64,000 nucleotides of DNA from Streptomyces katrae (GTDB lineage Bacteria; Actinomycetota; Actinomycetes; Streptomycetales; Streptomycetaceae). Shown in pieces: positions 55,339 through 64,000 of this stretch. Position numbers and translations under genes: made by a program. The stretch's first letter is position 1, and every line of letters starts with the position of its first letter. The notes under the pieces were generated by a model. The model saw nothing but the letters and a program-made list of their open reading frames with translations. It made no database searches and was not told the origin of the DNA. The DNA is taken from NCBI RefSeq assembly GCF_002028425.1, contig NZ_CP020042.1:5803560-5867559 (forward strand), written 5' to 3'.

Positions 55339-57587
55339 CCGGCACCACGCCCACCGCGGGCGCCACCCTGCGCCTGTTGGACAAGGCGGACAAGGAGATC
55401 GTCCGGCTGGACCGGGCGATCGTCGGAGCGGTCTACAAATTCCTGCACGACTTCCGCAGGAATCCCGAGTCCGGCGGTTTCGACCTCAAGCCACTGAAGG
55501 GCGACCGCCGGCTGTGGTCCGCCCGCGTCAACCGCGAGTACCGGGCGCTGCTCCTGCACCTCGGGGGTAACGACTGGCTGCTCGTCTCGGTCAAGCACCG
55601 CGGGCACGTCCACCAGAACCTGGACCGACTGGCCTACGGCATCAACCAAATCACGGGCGCCATCGAGTACGTCGACCTTCAGGTGGTCGAGGACGACGTG
55701 CTGCGGCGGGCGCCCGAGACGCCGCAGGCGTCCACGCCCACGACCGCCGCGCCCGTACCCGCCGAAGAGCCCCTGTTCGGCCGGTACAGCGATGAACAGC
55801 TGGCCGGTCTCGGTGTCACCGAGCCGCTCATTCCGCTCATCCGCAAGCTGACCACGGACGACGAGCTCCTCGGACTCGCCGAGTACGCCCCGCGCCACAC
55901 CAGCGAGGTGCTCCTGCGGCTGCGCGATGGCGTCCCGTACGACGAGGTCAGGACGCAGGTCACCGAACCGGTCGAGCTCGACGAGAGCGAGCGGTTCGAC
56001 GCCGGTGACTGGCAGGCGGCGATCGACCGTTCCCAGGCCGTGGTCATCACGGACGACGACTCGCTGCAGAGCATCCTGGACGAAGGCGACTTCGGGCGGT
56101 GGAAGGTCTTCCTGCATCCCACGCAGGAGAAGCTCGTGCACCGCAGGTACTCCGGCCCCGCCCGGGTCGGCGGCGGGCCCGGGACGGGCAAGACGATCGT
56201 CGCCCTGCACCGGGTCCGGCACCTGGTCGAAAGCCTTCCCCCCGGCCACACCAAGCCGGTCCTCCTCACCACGTTCAACAAGAATCTGGCCGCCGACCTG
56301 AGGGCGCGGCTGCTCTCGCTCGCCGGTCCCGAGACCCTGGCACGCGTGGACATCGTCCACGTTGACCAACTGGCCACCCGCGTCGTCAGCGAGGCCGATC
56401 CGGGCAGCGCCAAGCGTCGGATCGACGACACCCAAGCCCTGCGCGAGTGGCGCCAACTCCTGCTGGAAGCCGGCGAGCACAAGTGGGACGCCGAGTTCCT
56501 CAGCGACGAGTGGAACCAGGTGATCCTGGGCCAGGCCGTGGCCACGCGCACCGAGTACTTCCGCGCCCGCCGGGCCGGCCGGGGCCGCAGCGTGTCGCGG
56601 ACCGACCGGGCGGAGATCTGGCAGCTCGCCGAACGCTTCACGCAGAGGCTGGACGTCAAGGGGCTGGAGACGCACCGGCAGGTCGCCGAACGGGCGGCCC
56701 GGCTGGAGATCACGCGCAAGTCCAAGATCGACAAGCGGGCGCAGGAACAGGACGACCGCGGTGGACTGCCCAATCTCCACGTCGAATCCGGTTCCGGGGC
56801 CTGGCTGCGCTACCGCTACCGGCACGTCGTCGTCGACGAAGCGCAGGATCTCAGTGCCGCCCACTGGAAGATGCTGCGCGCGATGGTGCCCTCGGAACCC
56901 GATGACATCTTCCTCGTCGGCGACACCCACCAGAGGATCTACGACAACCAGGTCACCCTCGGCAGCCTGGGCATCAACATCCGTGGCCGCTCGACCAAGC
57001 TGACGCTCAGCTACCGCACGACGAGAGAGATCCTGAAGTCCGCCATCCACGTCCTGGACGCCACCGAGTACGACGATCTCGACGGCGGTGGCGACGATCT
57101 GGCTGGCTACCGGTCGGTCCTCCACGGGGTCCGGCCCCAGCTGCGCGGAGCCGCCAGCTGGGACGAGGAGCTCGATCTCATCGTGCAGCAACTCCAGGCC
57201 TGGCACGACATCCCCCGTGAATCCGTAGCGATCTGCGTCCCGACGAACGACATGGTCACGCAGGTCGCCTACCGGCTCGCCCAGCGTGGCATCGCATCCA
57301 CGGAGATCACCCGCGACGGTCCTAAGCGGGACGAAGGTGTGCACATCGGCACCATGTACCGGTTCAAGGGCCTGGAATACCGGCGGATGCTCATCGCAGG
57401 TGTCTCCGAGGGACTCGTCCCGCGGTCCTCGGTCGATGCGTGGGAGCGAACCGACAGCGCACGGCACAAACGTGAGGTGCAGCGGGCGCGATCCCTGCTC
57501 TTCGTCGCGACGACGCGTGCCCGCGACGCTCTCACCATCACCTGGAACGGAGAACCCAGCCGTTTTCTGCGCCCTCTCGGCGTCTGA
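55335..57587 (+). CDS. UvrD/Rep-family helicase fused to an N-terminal ParE/RelE-like domain
   Basis: 750 residues. The first ~95 residues (KFLHDFRRNPESGGFDLKPL, then RLWSARVNREYRALL and VSVKHRGHVH) have the strand-helix pattern of RelE/ParE toxins, including the basic residues typical of the fold. The rest is an SF1A helicase: Walker A GGGPGTGKTIVALHR (~278-292), motif II VVVDEAQDLS (~498-507), QRIYD, TLSYRTTREI, HIGTMYRFKGLEYRRML and LLFVATTRARDAL (~723-735). It starts in an ATGA overlap with the giant helicase gene, so the two are coupled. This toxin-like/UvrD fusion may use the ParE-like part as a protein- or RNA-binding module; toxicity is not shown. Confidence 0.82.
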   Translation: MTGTTPTAGATLRLLDKADKEIVRLDRAIVGAVYKFLHDFRRNPESGGFDLKPLKGDRRLWSARVNREYRALLLHLGGNDWLLVSVKHRGHVHQNLDRLAYGINQITGAIEYVDLQVVEDDVLRRAPETPQASTPTTAAPVPAEEPLFGRYSDEQLAGLGVTEPLIPLIRKLTTDDELLGLAEYAPRHTSEVLLRLRDGVPYDEVRTQVTEPVELDESERFDAGDWQAAIDRSQAVVITDDDSLQSILDEGDFGRWKVFLHPTQEKLVHRRYSGPARVGGGPGTGKTIVALHRVRHLVESLPPGHTKPVLLTTFNKNLAADLRARLLSLAGPETLARVDIVHVDQLATRVVSEADPGSAKRRIDDTQALREWRQLLLEAGEHKWDAEFLSDEWNQVILGQAVATRTEYFRARRAGRGRSVSRTDRAEIWQLAERFTQRLDVKGLETHRQVAERAARLEITRKSKIDKRAQEQDDRGGLPNLHVESGSGAWLRYRYRHVVVDEAQDLSAAHWKMLRAMVPSEPDDIFLVGDTHQRIYDNQVTLGSLGINIRGRSTKLTLSYRTTREILKSAIHVLDATEYDDLDGGGDDLAGYRSVLHGVRPQLRGAASWDEELDLIVQQLQAWHDIPRESVAICVPTNDMVTQVAYRLAQRGIASTEITRDGPKRDEGVHIGTMYRFKGLEYRRMLIAGVSEGLVPRSSVDAWERTDSARHKREVQRARSLLFVATTRARDALTITWNGEPSRFLRPLGV

Positions 57588-57608
57588 CGAAGCGTTCAAA
57601 GGCCAATG

Positions 57609-57679
57609 GCCGTGATCGTCCCGAGCCGTCCGGCGGTCGTTTTCAGCCGAGTAGCTTCGTCACTGTCTGCGATCACGGC
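57609..57679. repeat. Inverted repeat upstream of jetA
   Basis: Perfect 10-bp arms GCCGTGATCG (57609-57618) and CGATCACGGC (57670-57679) separated by 51 bp, filling the 114-bp gap between the UvrD-fusion gene and jetA. It could be a paired operator or the base of a terminator structure. Confidence 0.45.
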
Positions 57680-57701
57680 TGATGCGTGACAATGGCCCGC
57701 G

Positions 57702-59264
57702 ATGACTGTCACCACCAGCACCCCGGAGCCCCGACCGGACGGGTACGGCCCCTTCGCCCACCTCACCGTCCAGAACACGGCTCTCTACCGGCATGTGATG
57801 CGGGTGTTCGTCGTCGCCAAGGAGCGGTTCGCGGTGCACCTGCGGCCCGAGGACGTGCATGCCGCTCTGCCGGGCGAGGTGCGGCCCGCCGAGCTGGATG
57901 CCGTGGTCAAGGCGCTGGACAGTCTCGTCGGCTGGGGGAATCTGCGCGCCGATCCCGATACCGCCCGCGTCACCGCCGTCGAGGACTTCTACCGGAAGCG
58001 GTTCATCTACCAGCTCACCCGGGCCGGAGAAGCCGCTGAGGAAGCCCTGGGCGTCTACGACGAGGCGCTCGGGCGGCGCGGCGCCCTGCAGGCCATCGCC
58101 CTGCACGACATCGTCACCCAGCTGCGGGCCCTGCTCGTGCTGGCAGCCGAGGAACAGCCGGATCAGGCCAAAACGCACCTGGCGCTTGATGCGCTGGCGA
58201 GTCGGTTCACCGCTCTTGCCGACAACGCCGGCGCCTTCATGGGGTCCCTGCAACGGACCATCGACCTCCACGACGTCGAGGAAGAGGTCTTCCTCGCCTA
58301 CAAGGACCAGCTCATCCAGTACCTGGAGAGGTTCATCCAGGACCTGATCACCCTCGGCGGGCGCATCGCCCGGCTCATCGTGGAACTGGAAGAGGGCGGG
58401 AGCATCGGGCCGCTGCTGCGGGCGGCCGCACGGCGTGAGGCCGCCGACGCGTCGCCGGAGGAGGCGGGGCACGCCGAGCGGGAGGCGTACGAGCGGTGGG
58501 CGGGGCGCTGGTCCGGGCTCGCCGCGTGGTTCATCAGCCGGGAAGGGCGGGAGTCGCAGGCCCGGCTGCTGCGTGGGCGGGCCCTCGGCGCGATTCCGCA
58601 GCTCCTGGCCGTCGTACGGTCGCTGAACGAGCGCAGGGCCGGGCGTTCCGACCGGTCCGCCGACTTCCGTACCCTCGCCCGCTGGTTCGCCGAGGCCCCC
58701 GACGACGACTCCCGGCACCGCCTCTGGCGCGCCGCCTTCGGGCTCTACCCCGCGCGGCACCTCACCGTGGACGCCGAGACCCTGGCCGCCCGTACGGCCC
58801 GGCCGGTTCCCGCCGCGACGTCGTGGGCGGCGGCGGAGCCGCTGCGGATCAGCCCCCAGCTGCGCCGCACGGGCAGTTACGAGCGGCGTGGCAAGCCCCG
58901 CAGGGTCGAGGACCGGGAGGAGCCGCGCCGCAGGCTCGCCGAGGTGGCCGCCAAGCAGGCCGCCGAGACGGCGGCGGCCCGCGCCCGGCTCGTCACCGGC
59001 GGGATCACCCGGCTCTCCGGGCTCGGCGAACTCGACCCCGTGTCCTTCGGGCTGTTCCTCCAGCTGCTGGGCGACGCGCTGGCCACCTGGCGGCCGGGCA
59101 TGCGGCATACCGTGGCCACCAGCAACGACGGCTCCATGGAGATCCGGCTCAGCGCGGTCGCCGACGGCGGCACCGCGGAGATCCGGACCCCCGGGGGTGT
59201 CTTCCGCGGCCCCGACCACCTCATCGAGATCGTCGACCTGACGGAAGGAGGCGGCGGCCGATGA
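57702..59264 (+). CDS. jetA: Wadjet JetA-type protein (TIGR02677/DUF2397)
   Basis: A 520-residue kleisin-like subunit of a Wadjet/MksF-type SMC complex that recognises and cleaves closed circular DNA (plasmids). The start region PFAHLTVQNTALYRHVMRVF and GWGNLRADPD give winged-helix-like N-terminal parts; a long helical middle (~110-330) and C-terminal LATWRPGMRHTVATSNDGSM complete the DUF2397 family pattern. No catalytic residues are expected. The ATG at 57702 lacks a good ribosome site. It overlaps jetB by ATGA. By DUF content this is the type II arrangement as I recall the classification. Confidence 0.85.
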   Translation: MTVTTSTPEPRPDGYGPFAHLTVQNTALYRHVMRVFVVAKERFAVHLRPEDVHAALPGEVRPAELDAVVKALDSLVGWGNLRADPDTARVTAVEDFYRKRFIYQLTRAGEAAEEALGVYDEALGRRGALQAIALHDIVTQLRALLVLAAEEQPDQAKTHLALDALASRFTALADNAGAFMGSLQRTIDLHDVEEEVFLAYKDQLIQYLERFIQDLITLGGRIARLIVELEEGGSIGPLLRAAARREAADASPEEAGHAEREAYERWAGRWSGLAAWFISREGRESQARLLRGRALGAIPQLLAVVRSLNERRAGRSDRSADFRTLARWFAEAPDDDSRHRLWRAAFGLYPARHLTVDAETLAARTARPVPAATSWAAAEPLRISPQLRRTGSYERRGKPRRVEDREEPRRRLAEVAAKQAAETAAARARLVTGGITRLSGLGELDPVSFGLFLQLLGDALATWRPGMRHTVATSNDGSMEIRLSAVADGGTAEIRTPGGVFRGPDHLIEIVDLTEGGGGR

Positions 59265-60496
59265 GCACTCCGCTCGCAGAGGTGCTGGACGGGCAGCACG
59301 CCGCCGAGCTTCGCAAGGCGGCCCGCGCGCTGCTCAAGCAGCCCCTGCTGCTGGCCCGTGGCCGGTCCGCCGACGAGTTCCGCCTCGTTCGCCGGCACGC
59401 CTCCGAACTGCGCGAATGGTTCGACCGCAACACCGGCTGGACCCTCCAGGCAGACGCCGAGGCCGCCCGCCTGCGTAAGATCCCCGGCGTCCTCACCGAC
59501 CCCACGCACCCCGCGCGGGAGGCGACCCGGGCCGCCGCCCCCTTCACCCGCCGCCGCTACGTGCTGCTGTGCCTGGCACTGGCCGCCCTCGAACGCGGCG
59601 AGGGGCAGATAGCCCTCGGCCGTCTCGCCGACCAGGTCGTCCTCGACGCCGCCGACCCCCACCTCGCCCGGGCCGGCATCCAGTTCACCCTGGACCGTCG
59701 CGAGGAGCGCCTCGACCTGGCCGCCGTCGTACGGCTCCTGCTCAGCCTCGGAGTCCTGCGACGCGTCGCCGGAGAGGAGGAGGCGTACGTCAGTGGGGCC
59801 GGCGATGTTCTCTACGACGTGGAACGCAGGGTGCTGGCGGGCCTGCTCGCCGCCCGCCGCGGCCCCTCCACCGTGCACGCCGAGACCCTGGCGGACCGGC
59901 TGACCGAACTCGTCGCCGATACCGCCCTGGACAGCGACGAGCTGCGCTTCCGCGCGATGCGGCGCTCGCTGACGCGCAGGCTGCTGGACGATCCGGTGCT
60001 CTACTACGACGAGCTGAGCGACGCCGAACTCGGCTACCTCACCCGGCAGCGAGGCTTCCTCACCTCCCGCATCACCGAACTGACCGGACTCGTTCCCGAG
60101 GTACGGGCCGAGGGCATCGCCATGGTCGACCCGGACGACGATCTCACCGACGCCCGGATGCCCGAGCAGGGAACCCACGGCCATGTCACGCTGCTGCTCG
60201 CCGAGCACTTGGCCGCGGCGGGAGGCCCGGTCACCGCCGACCGGCTGGCGCTCCGAGTCCGGGAACTCGCCGCCGAGCACGGCGGATTCTGGGCCAAGTC
60301 CGCGCGGGAGCCGGGCATGGAAGCCGAACTCGTCGAGCAGGCCGTCGCCCGGCTCGCCGCCCTCGGGCTGGTCTCCCGTACCGCCCACGGCGTGGCGCCG
60401 CGTCCCGCCCTCGCCCGGTACGCGGTCGGCGCGACCGTACTCCGTGAACCAGGCACCGCACGTATGCCCGCGCAGCGAAAGGCCCCCACGCCGTGA
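59261..60496 (+). CDS. jetB: Wadjet JetB-type protein (TIGR02678/DUF2398)
   Basis: A 411-residue KITE/MukE-like subunit. Family features are the N-terminal ELRKAARALLKQPLLLARG and RRHASELREWFDRNTGW, then TRRRYVLLCLALAALERGE, a winged-helix-like centre, and the C-terminal AVARLAALGLVSRTAHGV. The ATG at 59261 is chosen for the ATGA overlap with jetA, although the frame stays open upstream. It ends overlapping the jetC start (GTGA, 60493-60496), so all three genes are coupled. KITE subunits bind the kleisin and DNA and help close the SMC loop. Confidence 0.85.
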   Translation: MSTPLAEVLDGQHAAELRKAARALLKQPLLLARGRSADEFRLVRRHASELREWFDRNTGWTLQADAEAARLRKIPGVLTDPTHPAREATRAAAPFTRRRYVLLCLALAALERGEGQIALGRLADQVVLDAADPHLARAGIQFTLDRREERLDLAAVVRLLLSLGVLRRVAGEEEAYVSGAGDVLYDVERRVLAGLLAARRGPSTVHAETLADRLTELVADTALDSDELRFRAMRRSLTRRLLDDPVLYYDELSDAELGYLTRQRGFLTSRITELTGLVPEVRAEGIAMVDPDDDLTDARMPEQGTHGHVTLLLAEHLAAAGGPVTADRLALRVRELAAEHGGFWAKSAREPGMEAELVEQAVARLAALGLVSRTAHGVAPRPALARYAVGATVLREPGTARMPAQRKAPTP

Positions 60497-63400
60497 CCCG
60501 CCTCCCCGTCCCCTTGCGCTCCCGCTGGCAGCCCCTGCGCATCGGACTCGTCGACCTCTTCCACTACGACGTGGAGGAATTCCACTTCCGGGACGGGCGC
60601 CTGCTCCTGCGCGGGAACAACGGCACCGGCAAGTCCAAGGTGCTCGCGCTGACCCTGCCGTTCCTCCTCGACGGGGACCTCGGCTCCCGCCGCGTGGAAC
60701 CCGACGGCGACCCGGGCAAGAGGATGGAGTGGAACCTCCTCCTCGGCGGCGAGCACCCGCACTCCGAGCGGCTCGGCTACACCTGGATCGAGTTCGGCAG
60801 GCTCGACGAGGCCGGCGGCGAACAGCAGTTCCGTACGCTGCTCTGCGGGCTCAAGGCCGTCAGCGGGCGGGGCATCGCCCGGCACTGGTACGCGCTCACC
60901 AGCCAGCGCATCGACCACGGCCCGCAGACATCCGCCGAGGCGTCCCTCAGTCTGCTGGACGCCACCGGCACGGCCTTGTCCCGGGACCGGCTCGCGGAGG
61001 CCGTCGCAGGGCACGGCATGGTGTACGACCAGGCCAAGACCTACCGCAGGGCCGTCGACGAGAACCTCTTCGGACTCGGCGAGCAGCGTTACGGCGCCCT
61101 GGTCGACCTGCTCATCCAGCTCCGCCAGCCGCAGCTGTCCAAGCGCCCCAACGAGGCCGCACTCTCCCGCGCCCTCACCGAGGCCCTGCCGCCAATGGAT
61201 CAGGCGGTCATCGCCGATGTGGCCGAGGCCTTCCGCTCCCTGGACGAGGAGAAGGAGGAACTGGCCGCCGCGTCCGCCGCCGAACGGGCCGCCTCCGCCT
61301 TCCTGGAGCACTACCGGCGCTACGCCCGTATCGCCACACGCAGGCGCGCCCGCCTCCCGCGCGGTGAGCACTCCCGCTACGAGCACCTTCAGCGGGACCT
61401 CGCCGAGGCGCAGGCCCAGCAGACCCGGGCCGAGGAGGCACGGGCAGAGGCCGAGGAGCGGATCGCCGCTCTGGAAGAGACCCAGGCGCGCCTGCGGGCC
61501 CAGGACAGCGCCCTGCGCGAGGGCCCCGAGATGCGCAGCGCCCGGGAGCTGGAACAGGCGGCGAGGGCGGTCGAGCGGACCGCCCACGCCCTGGTCCGGG
61601 CCCGCGACGACCGGGATCAGGCCGCAGGTCTGCACACTCGGGCGCTCGGGAGGCTCGGCGCCGCCGAGAACCGGCTGCACTCCGCCGGCCGGCTGGCCGA
61701 GGAGGCCCTCCGCCAGGTGCAGGAGGCGGCCGACGCCGCGCGGATCGGCCTGCCCGTCGACGACCGGCTTCCCGAGCCCGAAATGCGGCGCGCGGCCGAG
61801 GAGTCGACAGACCGGGGCCGGCGCGTGCTCGCCCACGCGGAGGGGCTCCTGGCGGAGGCTGAGCACGCGGTCGAGGGGCGGCGCCAGGCTTCGGTCCGGC
61901 TCGACGAGGCGGACGCCGACCTGGATCAGACGACGGTGGCGCACGGCCAGGCGGAGGAGGCCGTGGCCCGCGCCGGGCAGGCCCTGCTGGACGACGTACG
62001 GGAACACGCACGCACCTGGACCGAACTGGCCTGTCCCGACCCGGCGGGCCTGCTCGACGAGCTCCAGGACTGGACGCGGCACCTCGACGGGCCCTACCCG
62101 GCCCGCGCACACGCGGCGCGCGCCCACAGCGCAGCCTCGGTGCGGCTGGCCGACCAGGCGGCCGAAGCCTCACGCCGGACAGCGGAGCTGACGGCGCGCA
62201 CCGGCCGGGTCCGCGCGGAGCTGGCCGCGCTGGAGGCAGGCGGCCGACGCGCCCCCCAGCCCCCGCCCACCCGCACACCGGGCCTGCGCGAGCAGCTTCC
62301 GGGCGCACCGCTGTGGCGGCTGGTGGACTTCGATGACGGCCTCCCGGACCGGGAGCGCGCCGGGCTGGAGGCGGCACTGGAAGCGTCCGGGCTGCTCGAT
62401 GCCTGGATCCTGCCCGACGGCTCGGCCCTGGCTGCGGACGGGCACGACGTACTCCTCTCCCCGGCGACCGGGGCGGTGGCCGGGCCCTCGCTCGGCGGGC
62501 TGCTCCGGCCGGCGATGGACGATGGCGACGCGCAGGCCGCGGCGGTGGGCGAGGACACGGTGGAACGGCTGCTCGCCGCCATCGGCGCGGGAGGGGACAG
62601 CGGGGCAGGCACCTGGGCGGCGACCGACGGGCGATTCCGGGTCGGTGCGCTCACCGGCCGCTGGGCCAAGCCCGCCGCCGAATACGTCGGTGAGGGCGCA
62701 CGAGAGGCAGCCCGGCGGGCCCGTATCACGGCCCTGAGTGCGGAACTCGACCTGCTCCAGCAGGAGTCGGAAGCCGCCCTGGCACAGGCGGAGGAGGTGG
62801 CCGCGCGTCGCCGTGTTCTCGACGGTGAGCTGGCCGCGATACCCGACGAGAGCCCCCTCACCCGGGCGCATGCCCACGTGACCGCCGCCGCCGAGGCGGT
62901 ACGCAGGACCCGGCTGCGGCGCGAGGAACGCGCCGCCGACCTCACCGAGGCGGCCGGGCGGGCCGAGCGGGCCGTCACCGAGCTCGCCGAGACGACGGCC
63001 GAACTGGGCCTGCCCGCCGACCGGGAGGGCCTGGCCGCCGTTCGCCGGGCGCACGGCTCCCTCGCCGTGGCTCTGGCCGCCCTCTGGCCGGCGTTGCGCG
63101 AACGCGGAGAGGCGGCCCGCCAGGCCGAGGAGGAACGCACCGAGGCCGGACAGGCGGGCGAGCGGACTGCCGAACTCGCCCTGAGGGCCGAGGAGGCCGG
63201 GCGGGAGGCAGCGGCCGCGGACGAGCGGCACACCACACTGCGCTCCACGGTCGGCGCGGCCGTAGCCGAACTCCAGCGACGGCTGACCGAGACGGCCGAA
63301 GCCCTGCGTGCTTGCGAGGCCGACCAGAAGGCCACCCGGCAGCGTCACGCCGAGGCCGACCGGGATGCGAGCAAGGCCGAAGGCCACATCGAGCGGCTCG

Positions 63401-64000
63401 GGAAGAACCTCGCGGAAGCGGCCGAGACACGCGCGGAAGCCATCGCGGGGCTACAACGGTTCACCACCACCGGCCTGATCGCGGTCGCCCTGCCCGACCT
63501 CCAGGTGCCCGACGCCGGAGACGGCCCCTGGGCGGCAACCCCCGCCATCGCGCTCGCCCGTGCCATCGAAGCGGGTCTGTCGTCGGCCGACGACTCGGAC
63601 GGGGCGTGGGAACGCGTACAGCGCCGCCTGAGCGAGGAACTCAAGACCCTCCAGGACACACTGTCCCGGCACGGCCACACCGCCTCCGCCCGCATGGTGG
63701 AGGACGGCATGGTCGTCGACATCGTCTACCAGGGCCGCGAGCGGGCCGTCCCCGAACTCGCCTCGGCGCTCACCGCCGAAGTCGGTGAGCTCACCCGCAT
63801 CCTGTCCGCCCGCGAACGGGAAATCCTCGAAACCCACCTCATCACCGAGGTCGCGGGCACCCTCCAGGAGCTCATCGGGGCCGCCGAGCGTCAGGTGCGG
63901 GACATGAACGCCGAGCTGGAGGACCGCCCCACCTCCACCGGAATGAAACTGCGGCTCATCTGGCGGGCCTCCCGCAAGGCCCCCTCCGGACTCGCCCAGG
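60493..64000 (+). CDS. jetC: Wadjet JetC-type SMC ATPase (TIGR02680), 3' end outside window
   Basis: At least 1169 residues, cut by the window edge; the family is usually ~1350-1400 residues, so roughly 200 residues should be missing, including the C-terminal signature and Walker B part. The N-terminal head has WQPLRIGLVDLFHYDVEEF and Walker A GNNGTGKSK (41-49). Two long coiled coils (~280-590 and ~760-1010), rich in Ala/Glu/Arg, flank a hinge-like globular region (~600-740) containing LWRLVDFDDGLPDRERAGLE. The GTG at 60493 overlaps the jetB stop. It powers loop extrusion in the plasmid-cleaving complex. The JetD nuclease (DUF2399) should lie just downstream. Confidence 0.88.
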   Translation, partial: MTRLPVPLRSRWQPLRIGLVDLFHYDVEEFHFRDGRLLLRGNNGTGKSKVLALTLPFLLDGDLGSRRVEPDGDPGKRMEWNLLLGGEHPHSERLGYTWIEFGRLDEAGGEQQFRTLLCGLKAVSGRGIARHWYALTSQRIDHGPQTSAEASLSLLDATGTALSRDRLAEAVAGHGMVYDQAKTYRRAVDENLFGLGEQRYGALVDLLIQLRQPQLSKRPNEAALSRALTEALPPMDQAVIADVAEAFRSLDEEKEELAAASAAERAASAFLEHYRRYARIATRRRARLPRGEHSRYEHLQRDLAEAQAQQTRAEEARAEAEERIAALEETQARLRAQDSALREGPEMRSARELEQAARAVERTAHALVRARDDRDQAAGLHTRALGRLGAAENRLHSAGRLAEEALRQVQEAADAARIGLPVDDRLPEPEMRRAAEESTDRGRRVLAHAEGLLAEAEHAVEGRRQASVRLDEADADLDQTTVAHGQAEEAVARAGQALLDDVREHARTWTELACPDPAGLLDELQDWTRHLDGPYPARAHAARAHSAASVRLADQAAEASRRTAELTARTGRVRAELAALEAGGRRAPQPPPTRTPGLREQLPGAPLWRLVDFDDGLPDRERAGLEAALEASGLLDAWILPDGSALAADGHDVLLSPATGAVAGPSLGGLLRPAMDDGDAQAAAVGEDTVERLLAAIGAGGDSGAGTWAATDGRFRVGALTGRWAKPAAEYVGEGAREAARRARITALSAELDLLQQESEAALAQAEEVAARRRVLDGELAAIPDESPLTRAHAHVTAAAEAVRRTRLRREERAADLTEAAGRAERAVTELAETTAELGLPADREGLAAVRRAHGSLAVALAALWPALRERGEAARQAEEERTEAGQAGERTAELALRAEEAGREAAAADERHTTLRSTVGAAVAELQRRLTETAEALRACEADQKATRQRHAEADRDASKAEGHIERLGKNLAEAAETRAEAIAGLQRFTTTGLIAVALPDLQVPDAGDGPWAATPAIALARAIEAGLSSADDSDGAWERVQRRLSEELKTLQDTLSRHGHTASARMVEDGMVVDIVYQGRERAVPELASALTAEVGELTRILSAREREILETHLITEVAGTLQELIGAAERQVRDMNAELEDRPTSTGMKLRLIWRASRKAPSGLAQ

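Noticed and set aside
60183..61367. Long alternative-frame ORFs, many of them Arg/Pro/Gly-rich, overlapping the defence genes
   Set aside because: They are frame shadows caused by high GC3; real genes are identified by conserved motifs and start/stop coupling in the other frame.

Overview
The window is chromosomal DNA of a Streptomyces or a very close relative. The evidence is very high G+C with almost all third codon positions G or C, many GTG starts and ATGA or GTGA gene overlaps, and a run of actinomycete marker genes: sepH, a coproporphyrin-type ferrochelatase with 2Fe-2S cysteines, cutRS, a DUF4193 zinc protein, dut, DUF3710 and DUF3159 proteins, and XRE/DUF397 regulators. From memory, the order sepH - hemH - cutRS - dut matches the SCO585x-586x neighbourhood of S. 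coelicolor.

Positions 1-32628 are conserved core chromosome. A cation/H+ antiporter, a small regulator/membrane-protein pair and an ATPase-TPR protein precede a QueD gene broken by a frameshift in a G10 tract. Then come a divergent SnoaL-like/PadR pair with a strong palindromic operator, a GDSL hydrolase, a VOC protein, a sulfurtransferase, sepH, a sugar-lactone oxidase with an MFS transporter, ferrochelatase with an inositol-phosphatase-family gene, cutRS, DUF4193, a thioesterase-dut-DUF3710 operon, kdpDE, and a potassium group of two RCK proteins divergent from a KimA-like permease. A TRAM-type RNA methyltransferase ends this part. Several convergent gene pairs are separated by long GC-rich hairpins.

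Positions 32629-33180 form a gene-poor gap. From 33181 to the window end nearly everything is an anti-phage/anti-plasmid island. Block A (33181-43104) is a Ser/Thr kinase, a SNF2-type helicase (DrmD-like) and a giant Eco57I-type N6-adenine methylase (DrmMI-like), the signature of class 1 DISARM but without separate drmA, drmB and drmC. Block B (43161-44881) is a divergent XRE + split DUF397 / GHKL-ATPase regulatory module. Block C (44958-57587) is a tightly packed five-gene set: DUF262 protein, DUF3696 ATPase, an unrecognised 313-aa protein, a 2249-aa DEAD helicase/DUF1998/nuclease, and a ParE/RelE-like domain fused to a UvrD helicase. Block D (57702 to the window end) is jetA-jetB-jetC of a DUF2397/DUF2398-type Wadjet system, with jetC cut by the window edge and jetD expected beyond it.

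Block C is the best candidate for an undescribed system. It may act alone, or it may supply to block A the helicase, DUF1998 and nuclease activities that canonical DISARM has as DrmA, DrmB and DrmC. The last part of the methylase has clearly different codon usage, as expected for an exchanged target-recognition region. No integrase, transposase, tRNA, rRNA or CRISPR array was seen.
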